Source of the DNA: Siphonodentalium dalli
Taxonomy: Eukaryota; Mollusca; Scaphopoda; Gadilida; Siphonodentaliidae
Length of the DNA: 64,000 nucleotides
Direction of reading: 5' to 3'
NCBI GenBank assembly: GCA_032622095.1
Contig: CP136061.1
Coordinates: 196,836,935 to 196,900,934, forward strand
Below, piece by piece: positions 49,956 to 60,461 of this stretch. Under the pieces are notes generated by a model, which saw nothing but the letters and a program-made list of their open reading frames with translations, was not told the origin of the DNA and searched no databases. Within the stretch, counting starts at the first letter, position 1, and each line of letters starts with the position of its first letter. The position numbers and the translations under genes were made by a program.

Positions 49956-50449
49956 TATATACGGCATATACCGCGTTCTACTCTACGCAATGCATATATA
50001 CGGCATACACCGCGTTCTAGGGACTGTGTCACGGACATGTCCAGCTATTTTCAAATTTTCGCACAGAAGTGAAATAAATGTTGTTTATTTCTACACGTAT
50101 ACCATACCAGGAATAGGACAGGAGTAGACCATGTGCAAATGATTGTTTTTGTTTGGAACCCAAACTTCGTGTCAAAGTTGTATTTGTTATGACTTCAATG
50201 CGTCTTTCAAAAATGCTCGTAGCAAGGTAGCTCAACTATCTATCGACCGATAAGTTGCAGCGAACAGCGTATATTATTATATATATATATATATATGTAT
50301 TTTGGAGCGCAGCCGCCAAGTGACTTTCATTTATTATTGGTATAACTCTCCAGTAACAAGATATCGCGTGTTAAAACATCTGGTTATAAACATTACAGCG
50401 TATGTTATATGTCATAACATAAAGTCATACACTCATTATTAATTCATAG

Positions 50450-50593
50450 CTGGACACTGGACATCGTGGCACAGTGGTTATTGCAGTGTCACCTGCGGCA
50501 CAGGTTCTGAGACATTAATACGGTCTTGCAGTGGTGGAATCAATTGTATTGGCTCATCATTCAGCAGTCAAGATTGCCACCAAGAGCCATGTG
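50450..50593 (+). CDS. Gene B exon: TSR
   Basis: A 144-nt phase 1-1 exon (acceptor TTCATAG to 50449, donor G|GTGAGT at 50594). It encodes one TSR with WTSW, CSVTCGTG (a full O-fucose consensus) and six cysteines ending at QEPC. This is the most canonical TSR of gene B and its first after the Arg/Ser-rich exon. TSRs usually bind matrix proteins, glycosaminoglycans or receptors; the partner here is unknown. Confidence 0.88.
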
Positions 50594-50650
50594 GTGAGTC
50601 TAGCTATATCTATACTGTTGTGTACAGAGAACGTCAAACTTGTTATAAGC

Positions 50651-51051
50651 TTAACCCTTTACCCAACAGAACGGCCCTGTGCCAATGCATTCTCTTATAT
50701 ATGCGAGTCGACCATAGGTCGCCTCGCATATATAAGAGAATGCATTGGTTTAACACATTAAAAATTATAAAATTGTTAAAGAATGTAAGAAAAAATGGTA
50801 AAAAGTGTTAAAAAAAGGTTTTTTTTTAGGCCAATGCATTCTCTTATATATGCGAGGCGACCTATGGTCGACTCGCATATATAAGAGAATGCATTGGCAC
50901 AGGGCATAACTGTAACCATCACAATGTGGTCAATGAGCCGGTTTCAATGATATCCATATTTGTATGGTTTTATTGAGACAGACCCAAGATAATTTAGGCT
51001 GTTGCAGCTTTATTTGGCCGTTTTTGGCCGGTTTGTTGGGTAAAGGGTTAA
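50651..51051 (-). mobile_element. Palindrome-rich TTAA element (copy 2)
   Basis: Same family as 31415-31854, in opposite orientation, with TTAA at 50651-50654 and 51048-51051 and ends TTAACCCTTTACCCAACA. Both inner palindromes (near 50681 and 50832) are intact and closely match copy 1, so the family moved fairly recently. Confidence 0.9.
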
Positions 51052-52150
51052 CATACCCTGCAGTTTACTACACATGTCGGGACATTGAATATCTCTAATT
51101 CGGCGTAATGCTATACGAATTTGATTACTAAATTCGATTTCAGCTGGAATAGAATTTAGTGCATGATGTTAATAAATTTCGTATACAATTTCTACGAATT
51201 TGAGATCCATTTTATCTAATCACATTTTAGCAAGGAAAAACGATATCGAAACAGCTGGAGTTAAACACAAATTAATATGTATTTCCTTATCACAACCAAA
51301 GAGGAAGTATAAGAAGCCTTCAAGAAAAAATATAGTTCCATTTTAAATGTGTCTTTCATCAATGTTGACAAAATTGTTCAATAACACTTATACGTTATCA
51401 CCCATGTCTATCTCACAGGCAACAATAAATAACCCAACACAACATATTCTAATTAACATAATACTAATTCCGGCGCATTATTTAATGGTATTTTTGAACC
51501 GATGCTGTGTTATTGATGTAAGTTGGTACATTTCAGCCCATCAACCAAGTTTTTTTCTGAGATAGACCATTCCAGTACTATAAAATAACAAAAAGATGGA
51601 GTGTTAGTGTACTCCAATTCACCCCAACCAATCAGCTCGCTGTCGAAATGAATCCCAGTTAAAGATGGTACGCCGAAAAGATCATTTCACGTCGATGTTT
51701 GTTGTGAACAATGAGTAATCGACTACTCGTCTTGCTTTACAACTGTACAAGATTAGGAAATTACCGAGGAACGTTCTCCGTAAAATAATTACACTGGCTT
51801 GTTATGATTTTATAGCACAGGGCCCAGCATTTAGTGTGGCTTAGGCAAGCTATCTGATATTTAGGTTTTTTTTTAATGACACGACAATCATTTTGGAAAA
51901 TTGGTGTCAGGTTGTAACTTTTCAACAGTTAGAACACATAAGGTACCAATATGGTGGGTGCGAGTGAATTTCATGGAAGTACACGGAAGTCAGTTGGAGC
52001 ATTCCGTTAAAGGGGTACTGTATACAGGGTCACTGTTGGGGTGTCCACCTTGGCCAATTATCCAATTCCACCCCTTGAATCTCATCAGACCAAACACAAG
52101 TTTTGCATAATTCCATTTGCACCCCCTTGCACCTCAGTGCTCAGGCCTAA

Positions 52151-54969
52151 TCTATATCTATATTTGCGAATGTCTGTCTGTCTGTCTGTCTGTGTTCTAT
52201 ATAATTTCACAGGGGACCATCTAGATGATGCCAAAGGGGTCTAATATGAGTAGCTTGTTACGAGAAAGATAATGGTCGGGGTTAGAATTTTCTAAAGTGA
52301 CGCCGTTGTTGTCAGGGGCAGAAAAGGGGGAGGGGCAGAAAAACAATTGTCGCCGATTGCCACCAAACTTATATACAACCATCCCCATAATATGAGGAAT
52401 CTAATGGCGTGGTTCAAATATGGCAAAAGTCGCACCGTTCGCGTCAGGGTGCCCGGAAGGGGGGGGGGCAGATTTTTGTTCTGTCGCCGATTGCCACGAA
52501 ACTTACATATAATCATCCCCATGATATGAAGAATCCAACGGTGCTGTGGTTTAAATATATCAAAAGTGGCGTCGTATGAGTCAGGGATGAACGGAAGGGG
52601 AGAGGGGCAGCAAAATTGATAAAACTAATTTTCGCGCCGATTTCCACCAAATTGATATATATTCTTCTTTATGGTACAAGTAATCTAATTGTGCGATTTA
52701 ACAAAGCCAAATTGTTGTTTTTGGATGAGAGATTGGGAGGGGTGGGCACTAAATTTGATAATAAGTCGCCGATTGCCACCACACTTATACAAATTCATCC
52801 CCATGGTATGAGGAGTCTAATGGTGTAGCTTTTATCTGTCAAATGTGGGCTCATTCGAGTCATGGTTGCATTGAAAGGGACAGGGGCACCAAAATTGATG
52901 CACAATTTTTTTAGCGCCAATTTCCACCACATTGATACACGTTCTTATCCATGATACGAGGAATCTAATCATGATTTAAAGAGCCATAGTGGTGCTGTTT
53001 GTGTGAGATATGGCACCAAATTTGATAACAAAAATTGTTTAGTCGCCGATTATCACCAAACTTATAAACAATCATCTCCATGATATCAGGAGTGTAATCG
53101 TGTGGTTTAAGGATGTCACAAGTGGGGCCATTCGAGTCAGTGGTGTATAGAGATGAGAGGGACACAGAAACTTATATCTATATGTTTAGTGCCGATTTCC
53201 ACCAGATTGATACATATTCTTCTCCGTGATACGAGGAATCTTATCGTGTGGTTTAGATACACCAAATTGGTGCCCTATGGGTGAGAGATATGGGGACCTT
53301 AAATTTGATACGAATTTGTATACTCGCCAATTTTCACCAATTTCTTATATATGCATCTCTAATCTCTAATGAGTCTTAGTGTGTGCAACTTGAGTCCGAA
53401 ATAGGGACGGGAGGGTCACCAAAACTGATACAAAATATTTTTAGTACCAATTACCATCAAATTCAGACACGTTCTTCTCAAATGATACAAGACATAAAAT
53501 CGTGCTGTCTGTCTGTCTTTTTGTCTGTCTGTGTGCGTTCTATATATAACTTCACGCGGTACAATCGAGATGGCACCAAGGCGTTCTAAGAGGGGTAACT
53601 TTTTTACAAGGAAGATAATGGTGCGGGTTAAAATTTTCTAAAATGACGCTGTTGGTGGGAGGGGAAATTAAAAAAATATGGTGAAATAGTTTTGTCGCTG
53701 ATTTCCACCAAACGAATAACTAATCACCTTCGCAATATGGCGTTGTTCGAGTCAGCGTTGCATCAACAATTGATTTAATAAACCAAATTCCACCAAATTC
53801 ATACACGTTTTTCTCTAATGATATACCATGAATTAAATTACATTTGGTGTCGTTTGCGTCACGGATGGCGAGCGGATATGCACTATCATTGATAAGATTG
53901 CTATTCGCCGATATCCACATATAAGTTATATACAGTCACCAGGCCATCTCCATATCATTTTAAGTAGTTGGGCGTTCACATTCCACAATCCCGACATATG
54001 GTGACCCACATAAGTCACTTGAACAATTATATCTTCTTAACAGTCATATTTATATGGAAATGGCAATCAAGGCATTCACACAATGAGCTATCAACAAGAG
54101 ATAACTAGAAGAAGCATTAAACGTATATTTATCACTCTATTGAAGATATACACATATTCGTGCAAACTGAATGACCTCGAACCGTCAGAGGATTGCATAT
54201 ATATAATAACAAAATTTAGTCTGTTCCATTCAATACAGTTTCCACAAAAAGTTACAATTTGTCAAGAGATATGGAAGGCCTGTTCAAAAATAGTGGTCAC
54301 AGTGTGCAGTCAAATATAGTTTCTTCTGATATACAAGAAAATGCAGTTAGTAGCACAAGACTTTTCAGGATCCTACCAATACTGACATCTGACAAGGGTT
54401 TTAGAACAGACTCATCGACTGACATAAACAACTCAAAATCTCGCTCTGTGCCTGGCACATGTAGCTGATATATGTGCGCAGCAACATTTCGTTTAAACTA
54501 AGAATAGTTAGCCAATATATAGCACCATAAACAGAGGAGCACCTGTAAATTTCTTTGAAACATCTGTATCTTCATGGAGATATGATAGCCAGGTGTCCTC
54601 GAGATCTTAGTCCAACTCACTAGATTGATTGATACATCTCAATATGTAAAACCCAATTATCATCTTTTATCGAACTAATGTGTTTATGATGTTCATGTAT
54701 CATATTATAACGTCTAATGTATACGCATGCAGTTGTAAATAAATAAATACTTCATTATTGGTGGAACGGATTAATCGCGATAAACAGAATGCCAATTGAC
54801 AATGTGAGCCACTACTTATATTCCATGACTGTAATAATCATGTTTTGTGATGCTATTTGAATATACGATTTATGAGAAAACGTATAACAGTTTAAGCAAG
54901 GGCATTCTCTATTCCCAACAAATATCCACAGCATACATTAACCTGGGCAACGCCGGGTAACCCTGCTAG
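52151..54969 (+). mobile_element. Helitron-like element B
   Basis: Starts TCTATATCTATATTTGCG after A and ends GCCGGGTAACCCTG-CTAG before T; interior as in element A. A second CTGTCTGTCTG-type front end inside (about 53500), followed by the same GGCACCAAGG phrase, suggests a head-to-tail partial copy within the element. Non-autonomous. Confidence 0.85.
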
Positions 54970-56833
54970 TATCCTATATATTCATAAACCATGGTTCTAC
55001 ATTCCCGGTATGAGAACATTAAGATATTTTAACCTGAAAATTGCATAAATCCTAACATCTTGCGGTCTAACTCCAGACAAATGCACACTGTTGCGGACAA
55101 GAGTCCAGGACACACCGGGCCGACCACCGGTACACATGATCATGTAAACATATGTTGATACGGGGCGTATACGCAAGCCACTCACTGACTAGTGACTATA
55201 CAATAACTTAAATGAGTATGTGGGACTAGTATGCATATGATACAACATTTTTTTAATACATTTGCTTGAAAACTGTAAAAAAAATACTCGACAACGATAA
55301 TTTGTATTTATGCATTCCGGCTAATCTGCCATCCGTAACATTACTTCGTACTCAACAGACTTTCACATAATGGAAATCTGGTTACCTTATTCTACGACTC
55401 AGAGACTATATAAACAATCAACAACATTTGAGTATAGTATCCCTTTAAATCAATTGAATTTCGTCGGAAAGGTGTGGTGTATATGTATATGTCGTTTTCG
55501 CTGGGCTAGCATTACCCACTGTCTGGTATCAGTACGGTTGACTCATGTTTAGACGTTTCCGGTTTCGTCGCAAAGACAGAAACTCGACGGTATGCAACCG
55601 ACTAAAATGCTTGATTTTAGATGTTCAGACTGTCGTACCATAATGGAATCTTGGTCGGGTATGTTCAGGATATGTTAACAGTGCACAGGAAACTAACCAG
55701 AGTTATATAATGTCATACTTTGTTAGATTATAGCACAATTGAATCGAGAATTTTGCATATTTTTGTGCAAAAATTCGCTTTCAAATCCGTTTTACAAGTG
55801 TTTTATCCTTTTAAAATTATAATCTTGCAGGTCATATATAATTCGTAATGTTTATCAAACAATAATCCGTAACCATTTGTCCATTCGGGTGTGTTGTATA
55901 GTAGAAAAAAGTATATTTTGGATGGTCATCGACGAATTTTTGTGTACGGTTTAGAACGCAGCTAGTGTACGGTTGATCAGCATTTTTGAACATTCTCATC
56001 TATTGCAATCTCAATGGGCTATTCCGCACGATTACGGGGCCGATAGAATAAATCTTGTGAAATCAGGTAGACAATTCCAATCTTTCGTCAATATTGTTTT
56101 GCGTTTGGGTGTAAGTGGCATAATTACCCACTGGCAGACTTTCAGAAACGGTTCCACGGAGGAGTTGTGTATTCCAAATGTTAACATGCTCAAAATTGAA
56201 CTACATATATATAGATTAAGTATCATGTTCAGGTATAGTAAGATTCATTGCCAAATTGTGCAAGTATATACAGTCTGTGAAAACTCAACTGTTCATGTTC
56301 ACTATATTTTAGCACACATGCGCTATTTATATAGTCAGAGTCTTATCTATTTATGTATTATTTATTTTGTGTGCGCGTTTGTGGCAACCACAACTAACCA
56401 AGCATAGAGTTTTCTTACCTGTGAACAAAACGAAAACAAACAGAACATGCGTGGACCAAAAATCCGAAAACATGCAACAAAACTTTAAAAAGATAAAACA
56501 TAAACTGCACGATATAGTGTTCTCTTAATCCGCAAAGCCGCGACAGGACCATACAATAGGCTATTTTTTTCTAGTAGAATACAAAACGTATAGACAATTA
56601 AATAATGAGTTCAATTCATATTTGAAAACAATTGCATGGTCAGATATATAGTTTTAGTGTTCAAGATATTTTTAAACGTGTATAGTAAATTTAAACATGC
56701 AGCATTTTAACATTTTCGGCTTTGTATTGGACCCCTATAATGGTCAGATACGACCATAAGGATGGAGAGAACACTATACTCGTAAACAAACCGAAGATAA
56801 AAATCATAATAATCAACTATTTGTCGCCCAGTA

Positions 56834-57275
56834 AAGGCTTGTCCACTGACCTGCGTAATGCATGCGTGTACACGTAAGGGTGCGTATATAATGGCTGATC
56901 GATGGGTCTATATGCGGAGGGATCATCTAAGTGGTTAGCACTTGTCCTCCGATCCCTTTAAAATAGCCTATATATGTATTACATGTATTTTATATAAATG
57001 TACTATTTAGAGCAAATACAATATGTTTAAACTACAGACGATGTCCGTCAAGTGCGTCATGATTTTGTCAAACAATCAAATACTTTATTCTTTCACCCAT
57101 TAAACAAATTGCACAAATAAGGAAGATGTTACATAAATAGTCAAGCGGATAGTTAACTCATGTCTGTGAACGGTCTTGACGCCGTGCGTAATGCGTAATG
57201 CGTAATGCGTATAGACCCATCAGCCATACGCACCCTTACGCACGCACGCTTTACGCAGGTATGTGGACGAGCCTT
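56834..57275. mobile_element. 442-bp element with long inverted ends
   Basis: Arms of about 80 bp: AAGGCTTGTCCACTGACCTG at 56834 and its diverged inverse ending at 57275, both containing GTAAGGGTGCGTA and GGCTGAT...GGGTCTATA. The right arm has a small expansion of GTAATGC (57188-57210). No gene inside. Confidence 0.82.
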
Positions 57276-58590
57276 GAGATAGGCCTACATAATTATACAT
57301 ATATAATTATGTAGTAGATAAGCAATTTTATTGTTGCCGGATTCCAAATCACGAACAAAACAATTAAATTTAGATTTGTCACATTTATTATTTGTCCAAC
57401 ATCACGTGGTATATATCCCAGAGAACGATTTTAAAAGAAAATTGGGTTAGTATTTATCCACACGATTTTGAGATAAACCGTACACACAATCACAATCTTT
57501 GACATCTAAACCGTACACTTTTTTAACAACACCACCTGTTGCAAAACAGGCACTATATCACAAAAAATGTATATTAAAGACAAGTGAAACTTCGTATGTG
57601 TCAGAGAAGGTTCCTAGTTCGCGATGGATGTTTTGTGTGGTGAATTGCTTTGCTGAAACATTGTGAATACAATCCTAGATGATTTATTTTTCTCGATTTT
57701 TCCTTTTTTTCCACTTTTTACTTGGCATAAACCACGATCGTATCGCCGTATGAAATCATTTTGCGAGCGACTTTCAGTGTACATAGAAACAAAATAATAC
57801 AGAAACAACAACTGACTATATTGTCAATCCAAAAATCCGCGCATAATGTATTTATTAAGCAAAAAAGTGTGCCTACCGCGACAACAAAAATTCGAGATCC
57901 GACGAAAGCGGAAACGTCTAAACATGAGTCAGCCGTACTTATACCAGACAGTGCATTACCTAGTTATTTAAAATTCCACGCATGACGATGTTATTTTAAC
58001 AATTTATTCAAAAGACCTGAAAGACAAGGATTATATTACTTATTCGTGTCTATATTTCTGGTCGCTTTGTGGTTATATTTCACTATTTACTTTATCAACT
58101 AAATAAAAAAAAAAATGTTTTCCTAAATGTATATAATAACCCTTTGTGTCGAGTAATTTTAAAGTGATGAGAAACTCTTTGGTATAGGGTGATTAAATAA
58201 AAATTGAGAATAATCCTGCTCAAATTAGTAATTTTTGCAAATATTATATCCAAAATGACAACACACACGGTCATTCTTATATAGTAATTGAATGCAGTGA
58301 CTCTCGGTGGCGAAATAGTTTTCGTTAGTTTATCGCCGATTGTTTCGACCCGAATCGGGAAGTAAATATTTACAATTTAGCGTAGTTCCGACGATGTTTT
58401 CTATGCAGTTGTATACGGTCGATTTGCTTGAGATTTTCGGCGATGTTAGTAGAATACTACATTCCTCCAGTTAACATAGCGCCTGAGTACTAACTTATCA
58501 GTGTATCATATCGGAACAAGTCCATAATATGTCTTTAACATAAGAACATTAGGAACACAATATTTACATAGTGCTTTTTCGATATTCCAG

Positions 58591-58731
58591 TCCAGCATTG
58601 GTCATCCTGGTCAGATGAAGAGTGTCCGGAATCGTGTTTGAGGTCTGATACAAGATACTGCATGATCGAACCTTGCGTTGGCGAGACGTCAAGAACAGTT
58701 GATTGTTATGGAGCTCTGTGTCCTAACCAAG
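58591..58731 (+). CDS. Gene B exon: diverged TSR
   Basis: A 141-nt phase 1-1 exon (acceptor ATATTCCAG to 58590, donor G|GTACAT at 58732). It has WSSW and six cysteines, but the second motif reads CPESCLR, lacking the Gly of the O-fucose consensus, and the loop after it is shortened. The tryptophan ladder is reduced, and it may lack O-fucose while keeping C-mannosylation. Confidence 0.8.
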
Positions 58732-58754
58732 GTACATAATTAGTCATAGAGTAC

Positions 58755-58990
58755 ACAGTGTGACCCCGGTAACACTCAGTTGGTAAGGTGATTGGCAGAT
58801 AGGTCGACTCGTTCAAGTTCAAGTTCCAGTTTTTATTTGTAATGTATATATATCAACATAACAATGGTAAAAAAGTAACAAACAACAAACAGCGGTAATG
58901 CATTACTGGGTGGTGGCATGACCTTTTGGTCGTCTTTCTGCCATCTCCCAGGAAAAATATTCCTTTCTGGCTCTGAGCTCCCCTGGTCAG
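58755..58990 (-). mobile_element. Possible LINE/SINE fragment with GAACTT tail
   Basis: On the - strand an A-rich AAATAAAAACTGGAAC is followed by GAACTTGAAC, like a retroelement 3' end. The adjoining + strand phrase CTCAGTTGGTAAGG resembles a tRNA A box, but no full tRNA can be folded. Confidence 0.35.
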
Positions 58991-59164
58991 TGGTCATACT
59001 TTCAAATTAAACTTAAATGGCATTGCAACTTTTATCAATGCTACTGCAATATCATTGGATAATAATTATTGCTGTTTTTTCATTTAATGAAAATTGTTGA
59101 ATGAAAATGATGATGAGACAGAACAAGTGTCTAAATATCTAAACAGATAGCAGTTTCCTATATA

Positions 59165-59320
59165 CACAGAATGACACTATGTGTAAATGGGTTTGTCGAT
59201 ACGGCACGAGTGCTGTCGCGGAAGGATAGCACGAGAGGCGCTTGCGCCTCGAGTTCTATGCATCCGCGATAGCACGAGTGCCGTATCGACAAACCCATTT
59301 ACACATCGTGTCGTTCTGTG
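59165..59320. repeat. 156-bp long hairpin
   Basis: CACAGAATGACACTATGTGT at 59165 pairs with the end at 59320; the arms of about 75 bp include AAATGGGTTTGTCGATACGG and close on GAGGCGC-TT-GCGCCTC with few mismatches. It directly abuts the short element that follows. Confidence 0.93.
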
Positions 59321-59584
59321 TTTATTACACGCTTCGCGTCCTAGAATCCGTGCATTAAAAATACAGGATTAGAAGGTTTATTTAGGGTTTATTTAGGCTC
59401 ATACAGGGCATTCTTGTCATCTGTGATGATTCTTTTATTTATATAGTTCCGGTTTCATGGTTGAGGCGAACGTCATGTACGTTATTTTACGTCAACGAGA
59501 TGGATATGGAACGTACGTTCCATACGGATTTGTAAATATGGAACCGCAATAACACTGTACTTCTAGGAACAAGCGTGTAATAAA
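59321..59584 (+). mobile_element. Short inverted-repeat element TTTATTACA (copy 2)
   Basis: Ends TTTATTACACGCTT and AAGCGTGTAATAAA. It matches 49593-49847 inverted and again has the hairpin at the same end, so hairpin and element may be one unit. Confidence 0.85.
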
Positions 59585-60326
59585 ATGTGTTAGTGATATG
59601 TTATGTGTTATGACTACCTCATGACATGACGCCTGGACAGCAATCATGATAATATAAGTTGTTACATTCAACTTTTTCAAGGTAAGACTCAATTAACTTT
59701 AGTGTAACATGGCGTTTAAAGGGGGTACGTGGCATGTACTCGTGTAGCGGAACATGTTTGTCAATAGTTTCCCTGTGTTGTTGGTTTCTACGTGCAGTGA
59801 TGATTTCCCGGGACGTGGCGATATAGTAGTTTAAGGGTATATTAACTCAATATGATAAGATTTTTCAACAGTTGGAAATGTCATGTATAACAAATTATTC
59901 TGATATCTTGTATTTATATTTTAATAAATATTCAGTCTAAAATCTGTTTTGACCAGGAGTTGAGTACTTGCAATCAGTGGAACATTGAGACCACAAATGG
60001 TAATCAGTTGAAGATTCGAAGCATAAATAATGTTTTTGGTTGAAATAACTTGAAGTATCATTTGCAATAATTAAACTTGGGTGGATGCAGTTTCCCATAG
60101 CCATATAAACCGTTTTGTGTATACGTATTATCTGAAAATTTCGCAACAATTGATAGGAATCTTCCCACAGCTGTGTAATGTGTTCGTCTTTCTGTCGTCT
60201 GCTCATTTGTCCTGAACATCCCTCTAGATGAATAATAGTCCATTCTAATGTATACTTTAAAAATTGATGGGACAATCCACGCAGTGGGGGAATTGTTAAT
60301 CATAATTAACGAGGTTGTGATTACAG

Positions 60327-60461
60327 GCATGTGGTCGGAGTGGTCAGAAGGTTATTGTAATGCGTTATGTGGCCAGGGAACAAGGACGAGGCACAGAACA
60401 TGCACAGGACAATGTGATGGCAGTAGCAGGAATGTGTCCCAGTGTATCAAGAAGTGTTGGG
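60327..60461 (+). CDS. Gene B exon: TSR
   Basis: A 135-nt phase 1-1 exon (acceptor GATTACAG to 60326, donor G|GTATGT at 60462). It encodes WSEWSEG, CNALCGQG and six cysteines ending at KKCW. Leu replaces the Ser/Thr expected in the O-fucose site, while WxxW is kept. It is short but complete. Confidence 0.87.

Larger units (their letters stand above)
49309..50020 (+). repeat. 39-bp minisatellite, split by an insertion
   Basis: Seven copies of a 39-bp unit (TATACGGCATATACCGCG, TTCTACTCTACGCAATGCATG) at 49309-49592 and about two more at 49958-50020. The 255-bp element and hairpin at 49593-49955 lie between them. Because 39 is a multiple of three, a frame of 13-residue repeats (MHVYGIYRVLLYA) stays open, but no splice or start context supports coding. 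Confidence 0.93.
48462..50449 (+). other. Intron of gene B
   Basis: AT-rich to 49300, then minisatellite, short element and hairpin (listed separately), then no feature except a TA run at 50278-50297. Confidence 0.55.
50594..58590 (+). other. Intron of gene B
   Basis: Holds a TTAA element, Helitron B and a 442-bp inverted-repeat element (listed). Bases 51090-51330 resemble 60890-61090 inverted (TTTCCTTATCACAACCAAAG), a diverged dispersed repeat. In 54970-56830 and 57276-58590 I see no exon; a 144-codon frame at 55973-56407 has no supporting signal. Confidence 0.5.

Noticed and set aside
55973-56407. 144-codon open frame, the longest unassigned one in the introns
   Set aside because: No domain, no splice signals in phase 1 and no codon pattern; expected by chance at this length of sequence.
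58755-58830. tRNA-like or SINE head (CTCAGTTGGTAAGG)
   Set aside because: Anticodon and acceptor stems cannot be paired; kept only as a weak retroelement fragment.
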